Source of the DNA: Melastoma dodecandrum
Taxonomy: Eukaryota; Streptophyta; Magnoliopsida; Myrtales; Melastomataceae
Length of the DNA stretch: 64,000 bases
Reading direction: 5' to 3'
Assembly (NCBI GenBank): GCA_029817715.1
Contig: JARUPY010000220.1
Span: 1-64,000 of the forward strand
In this document: positions 1 to 9,656 of the stretch, one piece after another
Layout of the letters: each line of letters begins with the position of its first letter
Position numbering within the stretch: position 1 is the stretch's first letter
Notes under the pieces: model-generated
Seen by the model: the letters and a program-made list of their open reading frames with translations, nothing else
The model's database searches: none
Told to the model about the DNA's origin: nothing
Made by a program: the position numbers and the translations under genes

Positions 1-2
1 TG

Positions 3-846
3 AACCTCTACGCCGGAACGCTGCACGCGGAGGGGCCGATCTGGCACCCGATGCATGAACGCCTCTACTGGTCGGATGTCCCGAACCGCCGCCTGCTGGA
101 ATGGCGGCCCGACGGCACCGTCACGGTGGCGATCGAGGGGACGTATTTCATGAACGGCAACGCGCTCGATGGCGAAGGCCGGCTGGTCCATTGCGAGCAC
201 GGTCGGCGCGGCATCAGCCGCTCCAACGAGGACGGCTCGGTCGAGCCGATCGTCACGCATTACAACGGCAAGCGCCTGAACTCCCCGAACGACATCACAG
301 TCGCGGCCGACGGCGCAATCTGGTTCACCGATCCGATCTTCGGCATCCTGATGCCGAACCAGGGCAGTCTCGCGGAGCCGGAGCTCGACCACCGCAGCGT
401 ATACCGCTTAGATCCCGCCGACGGCGCGCTGCGGCGCATGGCCGATTTCGAGCAGCCAAACGGGCTGTTCTTCTCGCCGGACGGGCGCACGCTCTATGTT
501 TCCGACACGTCGCTGTCGCTGCGCGAGATCCCGCCTGGCGACTACGTCGGCGACAAGCACGAGATCATCGCCTTCGACGTCGGCGCCGATGGTTCGCTCT
601 CGAACCGCCGCTTCTTCTGCCATACCGACCATGGCTATCCCGACGGCTTCTGCGTCGACGGCCGCGGCTGGGTCTGGACGACCGCCGGCGACGGCATCCA
701 TGTCTGGTCGGCGGAGCGCGAGCGGCTCGGCTACATCCCGACGTCGCGGGTCTGCTCGAACTGCGCCTTCGGCGGCGCGGACATGCGGCGGTTGTTCATC
801 GCCGCGACGGACCTTTTTGCTGGGAATCGACCTGCGAGCCGACTGA
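3..846 (+). CDS. SMP-30/gluconolactonase-family protein, 5' end outside window, frameshifted near the C-terminus
   Basis: Six-bladed beta-propeller of the SMP-30/gluconolactonase/LRE family, which hydrolyses sugar lactones in a metal-dependent way. Coding sense runs in from the window edge: before the first ATG (51) the same frame already reads HAEGPIWHP, whose Glu is the family's N-terminal metal ligand. The motifs NSPNDI, NGLFFSPDG and YPDGFCVD follow in the usual order. Near 816, after the AATD segment, the frame is lost. Shortening the T5 run at about 815-819 by one T gives an ending LLGIDLRAD and a stop at 844-846, as expected for the family; uncorrected, the frame runs to 971. It is the first of two SMP-30 genes here. 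The substrate is unknown. Confidence 0.8.
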
Positions 847-1157
847 AGGGCGCGGCGGTCCGTCGGATCTTTCTGCAGCCATTCGCAATTGTTATTGCGA
901 GTTCACTGGATCGGTTCCAGGAAGTGCTTGGGTCGTCATGCATCGCGATCGTTTTCGGGAGCGCGGGATGATCGAGCACGCCCAACACAGCTCAGACGCG
1001 TCCGGCACCGTCTGTTGCCGTGTATGACGTCGCCAACGCGCTGATATTGCTACTCATCGAGCTGGCATCCATCGAAGCGCGATGCGCGCCAGGACGGCTG
1101 CGGTTCGCCCCGCCCCCCGTGCCGACGTTTCGCCTCTCCTGGTCCCGGTATATCTGC

Positions 1158-1440
1158 ATGACGCTCGACCAGCTCCGCATTTTCGTGGCCGTCACGCCGA
1201 GCACGAGCATGTGACGCGGGGCATCCTACGCGCTCGGCATGGTCCAATCCGCCGTGAGCAAGGCGATCGCCGCGCTCGAGGGTGAGGTCGGGTTTCGGCT
1301 GTTCGATCGCGTCGGGCGCAACATTCGCCTCTCGGAGCATCGGCGCGGCCTTCCGCGACCGCGCGGTCGTTCCTCCTCGACCACGCCGACCGCCTTTCGG
1401 CCTGGGCTTCGAAGTTCAAGGCCTGTGCGGCATGATGCAT
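1158..1440 (+). pseudogene. LysR-type regulator N-terminal remnant (copy 1)
   Basis: Pieces of a LysR winged-helix DNA-binding domain appear in successive frames: LDQLRIFVAV, then AEHEHVTRG, then MVQSAVSKAIAALEGEVGF and LFDRVGRNIRLSE. At least three frame changes are needed and no effector-binding domain follows, so this is a decayed gene rather than one with a single sequencing slip. A second LysR remnant with closely similar wording lies 1.4 kb downstream. No function is expected today. Confidence 0.65.
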
Positions 1441-1634
1441 TCGCCTTCGCGCCGACCCCCATGCCGCAACCGGCTTCGATCAAATGCTCCGACTTTTCGA
1501 GCTCGAATCGATCTCGCTCCGAGAACAATCAGAACGGCGAGCATCCGTCTCGATCCGCATGCGGGGGACCGACGAAATCGGACTCGAGTTCCCGCAAAGC
1601 CTCCGGCGGAGCCCTCCATCATGAGGCATTGAAC

Positions 1635-2483
1635 GTGAGCACGCCCTGCCATCGCATCATCGATTTCCGTCTGGTGACGCAGAACATGCAGCGCCTGGCG
1701 AGCTTCTACGAGGAGGTCCTCGGATCTTGCCCTCGACGGGCCCGAGCAGGCGGATCGATGCCTCGGAGATGTCGTTGCTTGGCCTGAGTGGAGAAGGTCG
1801 GCGCCGAGGTTTCACGATGGGCGACCAGCACCTGTCGATCGACGCGTACGAGGACGCCGGGCGCCCTTATCCGGCGGATAGCGATGCGGCCTCGCAATGG
1901 TTTCAGCATCTGGCGCTGGTGGTTCCCCGACATCGGGGAGGCATTGCGCGGCTTCGCGACATCGCGCCGATCTCGGACGGCGGGCCCTCAGCAGCTTCCG
2001 GAGGCATCCGGCGGGGCTTCGGGCCTTCAAGTTCCGCGACCCCGACGGGCACCCGATGGAGCTCTTGGAGTTCGCGCCGGCAAAGGTGCCGTCGACCTGG
2101 CAGGGGGCGTCACAAGCGTGGCGAGCAGATCGCTTTGGGCGATCGACCATTCGGCGATCAGAGTGAGGGAATGCCGAGGCGAGCATCGCCTTTTTTGAAG
2201 GGCTCGGACTCGAGCGGGGAGACGGCACGTTCAAACAAGGGGCCGGCGCAACAGAACCTCGACGATCTTCGCCGCGATCGGGTGATCGTGATCCCGCTGA
2301 AGCCCGCCGGTGCGGCCCCCGCATGTCGAGCTTCTCGCGTACCGGATTCCGAGGGCGGATCGCAGTCCGACGTTGCGGGCCAACGATGTCGCCGCGAACA
2401 CGCATCGTGTGGTAGAGGAATGGAGCGGCGGCTGCTTGGCGATCCCGACGGCCATCTGCAGCAAATCCAAGCGGTTTTTATAG
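1635..2483 (+). pseudogene. VOC/glyoxalase-family protein, multiply frameshifted
   Basis: A probable GTG start at 1635 opens a vicinal-oxygen-chelate segment (RLVTQNMQRLASFYEEVLG). It is followed in other frames by GFTMGDQHLSIDAYE, a C-terminal FRDPDGHPMELLEF motif and a second VOC half (DHSAI, FFEGLGLERGDGTF, DDLRRDRVIVIPLKPA). The order fits a two-domain VOC protein of about 280 residues. Five or more frame changes make it non-functional as read. Metal-ligand His and Glu residues survive in fragments (DGHPMELLEF). End coordinates are approximate. Confidence 0.5.
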
Positions 2484-2543
2484 CCTTCGAGAAACGTTTC
2501 CTGCCCGCCACATTTGGTCGCGGCCCTGCAGGTCGATCTTAGC

Positions 2544-2690
2544 ATGGGAGTTCGGCTCGACCCTGGAGCAGCTTCGCATCTTCGTCGTGGTCGCGGAGCA
2601 TGAGCACGTGACGCGCGCCGCCTACGCGCTCGATTTGGTTCAATCGGCGGTCAGCGTGCGATCGATCTCCCGGCGCACGCGAATTGTCTG
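2544..2690 (+). pseudogene. LysR-type regulator N-terminal remnant (copy 2)
   Basis: The reading TLEQLRIFVVVAEHEHVTR followed by AAYALDLVQSAV is the start of a LysR DNA-binding domain and is nearly the same wording as the remnant at 1158. The match is lost after about 2690, and no effector domain precedes the SMP-30 gene starting at 2878. It may once have controlled that gene. Confidence 0.6.
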
Positions 2691-2877
2691 TCGGCCTGAG
2701 CGTCCCGGCTGCGCCCGGCGGAGCACCGTCCGATTGTCGTCGCGGGCACCGGGAAACGAGGCGCGCCGGTCGATTGGCTGGCGCTTCACGAGAGTACCGA
2801 TCTCTCTCTCCGAGAAACGGTCGGATCGAATTGGACAGGTGAGCATTGGTCGCAGAGCGGACGGCGGAGCGCGAACA

Positions 2878-3786
2878 GTGACCGAGGAGATCAGGCTCGA
2901 GCTCGATTGCAGGTCGCTCAATGGCGAGAGCCCGCGCTGGTCGATCTCCGAGCGCCGACTCTACTGGGTCGACACGCGAGAGCCGGCACTCCACGCCTTC
3001 GATCCGTCGACCAAGCGCGACACGGCCTGGGAGATGCCGAGCTGGATCGGCTGCCAGGTTCTGACCGCAACGGGGGCACTGCTCGCGATGCGGACCGGGC
3101 TCTACGAGTTCCAGCACAAGAACGCGTCGCTGCATCAACTCGGGATCGTGCCCTATGACATTCGCCGCTTCATCTTCAACGATGGCGGCTGCGATCCGGC
3201 CGGACGCTTCCTTGTCGGCGAGATGTACCTGCCGCTGAAGCCCGGCGACGAGAAGGAGGGCGGCCCGGAGGCCGCGCCGCTGTTTCGCTACAGCCCGAAC
3301 GGCACCTGGGTCGACATGGCCGCCTCGACGAAGACGTCGAACGGGCTCGCCTGGTCGCCGGACGGCGCGACGATGTACCAGTCCGACACCGCCGCGAAGG
3401 TGATCTACGCCTTCGACTATGACGTCGAGCGCGGCCAGTGCTCGCATCGCCGTGTGTTCGCCGAGGTCGAGACGCGCGACCAGCATCACGGCCCCGACGG
3501 CGCGGCGGTCGACCAAGACGGCTTCTATCTGTGTGCCGTCTACGGCGAAGGTTGCCTGCTGCGCTTCGATCCCGCTGGCAAGCTGGAACGACGCATCGAG
3601 ATGCCGGTTCAATATCCAACCATGCCGGCCTATGGCGGTGACGCTTTGACGACGATCTACGTGACCACGGCCAAGTGGATGATCGATCCGGAGGACTGGG
3701 ACACGCGCCCGCTCGAAGGCTGCCTGTTCAGCCTCGAGATGCGGACCCCGGGCCTCCCAACCACGCTGTTCGATCGCGCTCGCTGA
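2878..3786 (+). CDS. SMP-30/gluconolactonase/LRE-like protein
   Basis: Intact 302-residue beta-propeller of the SMP-30 family, a probable sugar-lactone hydrolase. The GTG at 2878 is chosen because it opens directly onto the first strand and places ESPRW, the N-terminal metal-binding Glu motif, at about residue 17. Further family motifs are NDGGCDPAGRFLVG, SNGLAWSPDG with MYQSDT, and HGPDGAAVDQDG. No signal peptide is visible, so it is probably cytoplasmic. The stop lies 36 bases before the TPP enzyme on the same strand, so co-transcription is plausible. Lactone hydrolysis would suit a sugar or aldonate oxidation operon, but the substrate cannot be told. Confidence 0.85.
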   Translation: MTEEIRLELDCRSLNGESPRWSISERRLYWVDTREPALHAFDPSTKRDTAWEMPSWIGCQVLTATGALLAMRTGLYEFQHKNASLHQLGIVPYDIRRFIFNDGGCDPAGRFLVGEMYLPLKPGDEKEGGPEAAPLFRYSPNGTWVDMAASTKTSNGLAWSPDGATMYQSDTAAKVIYAFDYDVERGQCSHRRVFAEVETRDQHHGPDGAAVDQDGFYLCAVYGEGCLLRFDPAGKLERRIEMPVQYPTMPAYGGDALTTIYVTTAKWMIDPEDWDTRPLEGCLFSLEMRTPGLPTTLFDRAR

Positions 3787-3821
3787 GATCGCGAGCAGGA
3801 CCCGCACCGAGGACAAGATCC

Positions 3822-5612
3822 ATGTCGCAGAACGTCGCCGAATTCGTCTGGAAACGCCTGTCCGAATGGGGCCTGTCGCGCGTCTACGGCTATCCGGGCG
3901 ACGGCGTCGGCGGCCTCGACGTCGCTCTGGAGAAGGCCAAGGAGTATATGCACTACGTGCAGGTGCGCCACGAGGAAATGGCCGCCTTCATGGCGTCGGC
4001 GCACGCGAAGTTCACCGGCCAGCCGGGGCTCTGCTATGCGACCTCGGGACCGGGCGCGATCCATCTGCTCACCGGCCTCTACGACGCCAAGGCCGACCAC
4101 GTCCCCGTCGTCGCGATCGTCGGCCAGCAGGCGCGCTCGGCGCTCGGCTCGAACTATCAGCAGGAGGTCGACCTCCAGAATTTGTTTAAGGACGTCGCCT
4201 CCGAGTTCGTGATGACGGCCGTCGTGCCCTCGCAGGTGCGTACCTGCATCGATCGCGCGGTGCGCATCGCGCAGGCGAAGCGCGCGGTGACCTGCGTCAT
4301 CATCCCCAACGACCTGCAAGAGGTCGCCTACGAGGATGCGCCGATGGTCCACGGGACGACGCACACCGGCGTCGGCTTTCCCGGCGAGGCGATCGTTCCG
4401 CCGCAGGAGGCGCTCCAGCGCGCCGCCGACATCCTCAACGCCGGCAAGAAGGTGGCGATGCTTGTGGGTGCCGGCTGCCTGTCGGCCACCGACGAGGTGA
4501 TCGCGGTGGCCGAGAAGCTCAACGCCGGCATCGCCAAGTCGCTGCTCGGCAAGGCGGCGGTGCCGGACGATCTGCCGTACGTTACCGGGTCGCTCGGCTT
4601 GCTCGGCACCAAGCCGTCCTGGGACCTGATGAAGGAATGCGACACGCTCCTGATGGTCGGCTCTGCGTTCCCCTACAGCGAGTTCCTGCCGAAGCCCGGG
4701 TCCGCGCGCGGCGTGCAGATCGACATCAACGGCTCGAACCTCAGCCTGCGCTATCCGATGGAGTTCAACTTGATCGGCGACAGCGCGGCGACGCTGCGAG
4801 CCCTGCTGCCGTTCCTGGAGCAGAACCAGGAGACGAGCTGGCGGCAGAAGATCGAGAAGGAGGTCGGCACTTGGTGGAAAACGCTCGACGAGCGCGCGCA
4901 CGCCAAGGCCGAGCCGATGAACCCGCAGCGCGTGTTCACTGAGCTGTCGCCGCGAATACCTGACAACGCGATCCTCACCGCGGATTCAGGCTCGACGGCG
5001 AACTGGTACGCGCGCGACATCAAGATCCGCCGCGGCATGAAGTGCTCGCTGTCGGGTGGCTTGGCGTCGCTCGGCGCCTGCACGCCCTATGCGGTGGCCG
5101 CGAAGATGGCGTTTCCGGACCGCGCGGTGATCGGCTTCATCGGCGACGGCGCGATGCAGATGAACGGCCTCAACGTGATGATCACCGTCTCCAAATACTG
5201 GAAGGGGTGGTCGAACCCGACCTTCATCATCATGGTCCTGAACAACCAGGACCTGAACCAAGTGACCTGGGAGGAGCGCGTGCAGCTCGGCGACGGCAAG
5301 ACCGAGCTGACCCAGTCGATCCCCGATTTCCCCTATCACAAGTACGCCGAGCTGATCGGCTTGAAGGGCATCTTCTGCAACGATCCCGAGAAGATCGGCG
5401 CGGCCTGGGAAGAGGCACTCGCCGCCGACCGGCCGGTGATCCTCGAGATGGTCGCCGATCCGAACGTGCCGCCGCTGCCGCCACACATCACGCTGAAGGA
5501 TGCCAAAAACTTCATGACGATGATGGGCTCCGAGCCGGAGCTCGTTCCGGTGGTCAAGGGCTCCATCAAGCAGATGTTCGCCGGCTTGCTTCCCGGTGGG
5601 GCCAAGGAGTAA
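3822..5612 (+). CDS. Thiamine-pyrophosphate-requiring enzyme (pyruvate oxidase/acetolactate synthase-like)
   Basis: 596-residue member of the TPP enzyme superfamily, intact. The N-terminal PYR domain carries RHEEMAAF with the cofactor-activating Glu. A central Rossmann-like domain includes LVGAGCL. The C-terminal PP domain shows GDGAMQMNGL and the downstream NNQDLNQ that together bind Mg-TPP. It belongs with the poorly characterised thiamine pyrophosphate-requiring proteins related to PoxB; decarboxylation of a 2-oxo acid is the likely chemistry, not proven. The ATG at 3822 follows a GAGGA-type ribosome site; in-frame sequence further upstream is the tail of the previous gene. The next gene starts 3 bases after the stop, using AAGGAG inside this gene's last codons. 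Confidence 0.88.
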   Translation: MSQNVAEFVWKRLSEWGLSRVYGYPGDGVGGLDVALEKAKEYMHYVQVRHEEMAAFMASAHAKFTGQPGLCYATSGPGAIHLLTGLYDAKADHVPVVAIVGQQARSALGSNYQQEVDLQNLFKDVASEFVMTAVVPSQVRTCIDRAVRIAQAKRAVTCVIIPNDLQEVAYEDAPMVHGTTHTGVGFPGEAIVPPQEALQRAADILNAGKKVAMLVGAGCLSATDEVIAVAEKLNAGIAKSLLGKAAVPDDLPYVTGSLGLLGTKPSWDLMKECDTLLMVGSAFPYSEFLPKPGSARGVQIDINGSNLSLRYPMEFNLIGDSAATLRALLPFLEQNQETSWRQKIEKEVGTWWKTLDERAHAKAEPMNPQRVFTELSPRIPDNAILTADSGSTANWYARDIKIRRGMKCSLSGGLASLGACTPYAVAAKMAFPDRAVIGFIGDGAMQMNGLNVMITVSKYWKGWSNPTFIIMVLNNQDLNQVTWEERVQLGDGKTELTQSIPDFPYHKYAELIGLKGIFCNDPEKIGAAWEEALAADRPVILEMVADPNVPPLPPHITLKDAKNFMTMMGSEPELVPVVKGSIKQMFAGLLPGGAKE

Positions 5613-5615
5613 CGC

Positions 5616-6540
5616 ATGGCCCGGCGGGAGTCCCTCGACAGCGTGCTGGCGCAGCTCGACGACATCGCCGCGCGCGCCGACGCCCTCTATGCCCGCGGGC
5701 ACGACGCGGGTCGCCCCAGCAGAGGCGACGGCGGTCGGCGAGGCACGGCAACTCCACGTCGGCTCGGCGATGCTGGCGGGATCGGTGCTGTTCGACAGCG
5801 CCGTCGAGCATTACCGCGGCAGCTTCAAGAACAAGGCGATGTTCCTGGCGCTCGGGTCGGCGGCGGCGAGTCTCGTGGCCGGCATCCATGGCGCCTCCCG
5901 CGAGACCAATCGGTCCGAACCGACCCGCGACATCGCCTACCTGGCTGCGGCGGCCGTAGGCGTGATCGGCACCGGCTTTCACGCTTACAATGTCACCAAG
6001 CGCGAAGGAGGCTTTAGTCTGAACAATGCCTTCTACGCCGCGCCGATCGGCGCGCCGGCGGCGCTCATCCTCTCCGGCCTGCTCGGCTTCGCGGCCGAGC
6101 GCGTGCGCGACGCGGCGCCGGGCAAGCGTCCGAAGATCTTCGGCTTTCCGGCCGGGCGCCTGCTGTCGGGCTTCACCGCGCTCGGCCTGCTCGGGACGAC
6201 GGGCGAGGCGGGGCTGCTGCACCTGCGCGGCGCGTTCCAGAACCCGTTCATGTACATCCCGGTGACGCTGCCGCCGTTCGCGGCCGGCATTCTGGGCAAC
6301 GCCACGCTGACGCCGACCCGCAGCAATCGCAAATGGGCCGGGCGCTGGCTCGGCGCCACCGCGATCATGGGCATCGCCGGCGTATTCTTTCACATCTACG
6401 GCGTGTCGCGCGCGATGGGCGGCTGGAAGAACTGGCGTCAGAATGTGGTCGACGGTCCGCCGATCCCGGCTCCGCCGAGCTTCTCCGGCCTCTCGGTCGC
6501 CGGCATGGCCGCGCTGAAACTGTTGGAGCGCAAAGGATGA
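5616..6540 (+). CDS. Multi-pass membrane protein of the dehydrogenase operon, frameshifted near residue 31
   Basis: An integral membrane protein of unknown function. The ATG at 5616 is fixed by AAGGAG 5 bases upstream. The first about 30 residues (VLAQLDDIAARADALYARG) are soluble. The frame then shifts at the GGG around 5699-5701; with one G fewer the product continues into VGEARQLHVGSAMLAGS and several hydrophobic segments (about 5880-5900, 5935-5990, 6030-6105, 6165-6225, 6260-6300, 6350-6400). It ends by ATGA overlap with the next gene. Lying between a TPP enzyme and a GMC dehydrogenase, it may anchor the complex or pass electrons to quinone, but no haem or iron-sulphur motif is visible. 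Confidence 0.7.
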
Positions 6541-7175
6541 GCGAGCGCTATCCCGGCTACAACGTGCTCGACCGGCGCTGGACGCCCTCGTGGAACCGCA
6601 AGACGCGCGAGGTGATCGACAAGCGGCTCTCGGTGCACCCCGGCCCGCGCTTCTTCTCGCCGGACGAGTGGCGTACGCTCTGCGCCGTCTGCGCGCGCAT
6701 CCGGCCGCAGCCCGCCGGCCGGCCTCCGGTACCGCTCGCGGCGTACGTCGACGCGAAGATGCACGAGCGCATCGGCGACGGCTACCAGTACCTGCCGCTG
6801 CCGTGGGAGGGCGAAGCCTGGAAGCGCGGCCTCGCCGGCCTCGAGGCGGCGGCGCAGGAGATTGAGGGCGTCGCCTTCCACTCGCTGCCGGACAGCAAAC
6901 AGGACGAACTCCTCACCAAGGCGCAGAAGGGCCAGCTAAAGGCAGGACCGTTCGCCGACATGCCTAGCGATCTTTTTTTCGGCAAACGCGTGCTGCCGGA
7001 CATCACCAACGCGTACTACGCCCACCCGACGGCCTGGAACGAGATCGGCTTCGGCGGCCCGGCGAGCCCGCGCGGGTTCGTTCGTATGGAACTGAACGAT
7101 CGCGATCCGTGGGAGCCGATGGAGGACCACGGCGACACCGAGAAGGCGCGGCGGGAGAACAAGCGTGTACTCTGA
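6537..7175 (+). CDS. Gluconate 2-dehydrogenase subunit 3-family protein
   Basis: 212-residue protein of the gluconate 2-dehydrogenase subunit 3 family, the small partner of membrane-associated GMC flavoprotein dehydrogenases. The diagnostic C-terminal stretch is ITNAYYAHPTAWNEIGFGG followed by SPRGFVRM. The N-terminal half has the usual FFSPDEWRTLCAVCARI segment. The ATG at 6537 overlaps the preceding stop (ATGA). No twin-arginine leader is visible, unlike many homologues, so export may depend on the partner or not occur. It overlaps the GMC gene by 11 bases, supporting stoichiometric co-expression. Confidence 0.87.
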   Translation: MSERYPGYNVLDRRWTPSWNRKTREVIDKRLSVHPGPRFFSPDEWRTLCAVCARIRPQPAGRPPVPLAAYVDAKMHERIGDGYQYLPLPWEGEAWKRGLAGLEAAAQEIEGVAFHSLPDSKQDELLTKAQKGQLKAGPFADMPSDLFFGKRVLPDITNAYYAHPTAWNEIGFGGPASPRGFVRMELNDRDPWEPMEDHGDTEKARRENKRVL

Positions 7176-8808
7176 ATATCTGGAAGGCCCGCGCGCCAAG
7201 AACGGCCAGGCGCCGGACGTCTTTGCGTCGGGGGGCTGGGTGCCGATGCGCCAGCACCGGGACGAGGAGGAGGTCGATTTCGTCATCGTCGGCACCGGCG
7301 CTGGCGGCGGAACGCTCGCCGCTCGTCTCGCCGAGAAGGGCTTCTCCGTCGTCGCCTTCGACGCGGGCCCGTTCTTCCGCCCGCTCGACGACTTCGCCTC
7401 GGACGAGACGGAGCAGGAGAAGCTGTACTGGACCGACACGCGGCTCTGCGACGGTGCGAACCCGCTGAAGATGGGCTCGAACAATTCCGGCAAGGCCGTG
7501 GGCGGCTCGACCGTCCACTACGCCATGGTAGCTCTGCGCTTCCGACCGGAATGGTTCAAGACCCGCACCCTGATGGGCTACGGTGCCGACTGGCCGCTCG
7601 ATTGGCGGGAGATGTGGGACTATTATGCGCAGGCCGAGCAGGCGATGGCGGTGTCCGGTCCCGTGACCTATCCATGGGGGCCCAGACGGCCGCGTTACCC
7701 CTATCGCTCGCACGCGATGAATGCCGCCGGGCGCATCCTCGCGCGCGGGGGCGACGCAATGGGGATCAAATGGGCGCCGATGCCGGTGCTGACGGTCTCG
7801 GCGCCGCGAGGCAAGTCGCCGCCTTGCGTGTATCGCGGCTTCTGTCGCGTCGGCTGCTCGACCAACGCCAAGCAGTCCTCGCTGACGGTCTGGATCCCGC
7901 GGGCGCTGACGGCCGGGGCCGAGGTCCGCGACCAAGCGATGGTCGGCCGCATCGAGACCGACATCCACGGCCTCGCGTCCGGCGTGCACTACCATCGCGA
8001 CGGCGCCTGGCACTTCCAGAAGGCCAAGCACGTCATCGTCGCCGGCTACGCGATCGAGACGCCACGGCTGCTGCTGGCCTCCGCCAATGCCCAGCATCCG
8101 CACGGGCTCGCCAACTCGTCCGGCCTCGTCGGCAAGTACCTTATGACCCAGTCCAACCAGGGCGCCTGGGCGAGGATGAAAGACGAGGTGCGCTGGAACA
8201 AAGGACCGCCGTCGCTCAGCGTGACCGAGCACTGGAACTACGACGACAACAAGGATTTCTTCGGCGGCTACACGATCATGCCGCAAGGTCCGCTGCCGAC
8301 CGAATGGTCGGGCGTGCAGACCGGCTCGAAAGGCTTGTGGGGCGACGCGCTGCGGCGCGCGATGTTGGATTACAACCATCAGATCGGCGTGAAGATGGTC
8401 GGCGAGATGATGCCGGACGAGCGCAACACCGTCACGCTCGCCGACGAGGTGGATCAGTACGGCTTGAAAGTCGCGCACATCACCTACGCCTATACCGACA
8501 ACGACAAGGCGAGCATCGCCCATGGGCTCGACCAGATGACGCAGATGATGACGGCCGCCGGCGGCCTCGACGTGTTCCGCCAGGACGACGACACCAACCA
8601 TCTCTACGGCACGGCGCGGATGGGCTTTTCCGCGGCCGACAGCGTCGTCGACAAGGATCATCGCTGCTGGGACGTGCGCAACCTCTTCATCTGCGACGGC
8701 TCGGTATTCCCGACCTGCGGCGGCGTCAATCCGGCGCTGACGATCTACGCGCTCGGGCTGCGGCTGGCCGACCGCATCGAGCACCTGTCGCGCCGTGGCG
8801 AGCTGTGA
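7165..8808 (+). CDS. GMC-family FAD-dependent oxidoreductase (gluconate/sugar dehydrogenase large-subunit type)
   Basis: Intact 547-residue flavoprotein that oxidises a primary or secondary alcohol, probably of a sugar or polyol. The FAD-binding motif VGTGAGGGTLAARLAEKG lies at about residues 36-53, and GGSTVHYAMV fits the second FAD contact. The C-terminal GMC domain has HLYGTARMG and CGGVNPALTIYALGLRLA. A Cys-containing segment (CVYRGFCRVGC) sits mid-protein, as in gluconate dehydrogenase flavosubunits. The GTG start at 7165 follows a GGGAG site and overlaps the previous gene. No cytochrome c subunit follows, so the acceptor may be quinone directly. Intriguingly, the next operon encodes a quinol oxidase. 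Confidence 0.9.
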   Translation: MYSEYLEGPRAKNGQAPDVFASGGWVPMRQHRDEEEVDFVIVGTGAGGGTLAARLAEKGFSVVAFDAGPFFRPLDDFASDETEQEKLYWTDTRLCDGANPLKMGSNNSGKAVGGSTVHYAMVALRFRPEWFKTRTLMGYGADWPLDWREMWDYYAQAEQAMAVSGPVTYPWGPRRPRYPYRSHAMNAAGRILARGGDAMGIKWAPMPVLTVSAPRGKSPPCVYRGFCRVGCSTNAKQSSLTVWIPRALTAGAEVRDQAMVGRIETDIHGLASGVHYHRDGAWHFQKAKHVIVAGYAIETPRLLLASANAQHPHGLANSSGLVGKYLMTQSNQGAWARMKDEVRWNKGPPSLSVTEHWNYDDNKDFFGGYTIMPQGPLPTEWSGVQTGSKGLWGDALRRAMLDYNHQIGVKMVGEMMPDERNTVTLADEVDQYGLKVAHITYAYTDNDKASIAHGLDQMTQMMTAAGGLDVFRQDDDTNHLYGTARMGFSAADSVVDKDHRCWDVRNLFICDGSVFPTCGGVNPALTIYALGLRLADRIEHLSRRGEL

Positions 8809-8818
8809 GGGTCGACCC

Positions 8819-9337
8819 ATGCCGCCCGCCCGCATCGTCTTCATCCGCCACGCCGAGGAGCATGGCGCAAGCGGCGTCGACGAGCACGTCGAGAAGAACG
8901 CGCACAGCCTGACCGTCCGCGGCTGGCAGAGGGCGGGAGCGCTCGCCCGGTTGCTTCTGCCGCGCGGCCAACGCGGCGAGCTCACCCCCACAGCCGTCTT
9001 CGCCTCGCGGATCGGCCCCGGCAGCGAGACACGCCGTCCGCAGCAGACCGCGGCGCCGCTCGTGGCGCTACGGCCTGCGTTGCCGTACGATACGCGTTTT
9101 CTGAAGACCGAAATCGACGCCCTCGTGGAGGCCGTGCTCGAATGCACGGGCATCGTGCTCGTCGTCTGGGAGCACTCGATGATCGCGAGCTGCATCGCCC
9201 GCTTGCCGCACGCCCCCGCCACGCCGGATCAGTGGCCGGCCGATCGCTACGATTTGTTCTGGCTTTGCGATCGCGTGTCCGAGAACGGCTGGACCTTCGA
9301 GCAGCGCTCGCAGCTCCTTCTTGCCGGGGACCGCTGA
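8819..9337 (+). CDS. Histidine phosphatase-family protein
   Basis: 172-residue protein with an N-terminal FIRHAEEHG, a variant of the RHG signature whose His accepts the phosphoryl group, and a C-terminal WEHSMIA carrying the second catalytic His. The family includes phosphoglycerate mutase-like and SixA-like phosphatases; the substrate is unknown. The ATG at 8819 lies 10 bases after the GMC stop, so it probably ends that operon. It is convergent with cyoD, with only 4 bases between the stops and no clear hairpin. Confidence 0.75.
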   Translation: MPPARIVFIRHAEEHGASGVDEHVEKNAHSLTVRGWQRAGALARLLLPRGQRGELTPTAVFASRIGPGSETRRPQQTAAPLVALRPALPYDTRFLKTEIDALVEAVLECTGIVLVVWEHSMIASCIARLPHAPATPDQWPADRYDLFWLCDRVSENGWTFEQRSQLLLAGDR

Positions 9338-9341
9338 GCGC

Positions 9342-9656
9342 TCACATCATCATCTGATGCTGGTTCACCGTGATCCAGATCGTCCCGCCGACCATCAGGA
9401 TGACGATCATCACCGAGAACAGGATCAGCTGCAGGTCGTCGCGACTCGAGCGCGACAGGTCGATGTGCAGGAAGAAGCGGAAATGCGCGATCACCTGCAC
9501 GATGGCGCAGCCACCGATCACCCACAGCAGCGTCGAGCGTGACAGGTCCGCGAAGGCGACGAGCCCGAAGGGAATGGCCGAGAGCACGAGCGCGAGGCCG
9601 ATCCCGGCGAGATAGATGCCGAGATCGTGGCCGTAGGTGTCGTTCGAGGCACTCAC
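9342..9656 (-). CDS. cyoD: Cytochrome o ubiquinol oxidase subunit IV
   Basis: 104-residue membrane protein with three predicted helices (YLAGIGLALVLSAIPFGLVA, STLLWVIGGCAIVQVIAHF and the stretch around LILFSVMIVILMVGG). HFRFFLHID in the second loop is typical for CyoD. The GTG start at 9656 overlaps the cyoC stop (GTGA). It assists assembly of the haem-copper quinol oxidase. A longer in-frame upstream extension is antisense to nothing useful and is rejected. Confidence 0.9.
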   Translation of the reverse strand: MSASNDTYGHDLGIYLAGIGLALVLSAIPFGLVAFADLSRSTLLWVIGGCAIVQVIAHFRFFLHIDLSRSSRDDLQLILFSVMIVILMVGGTIWITVNQHQMMM

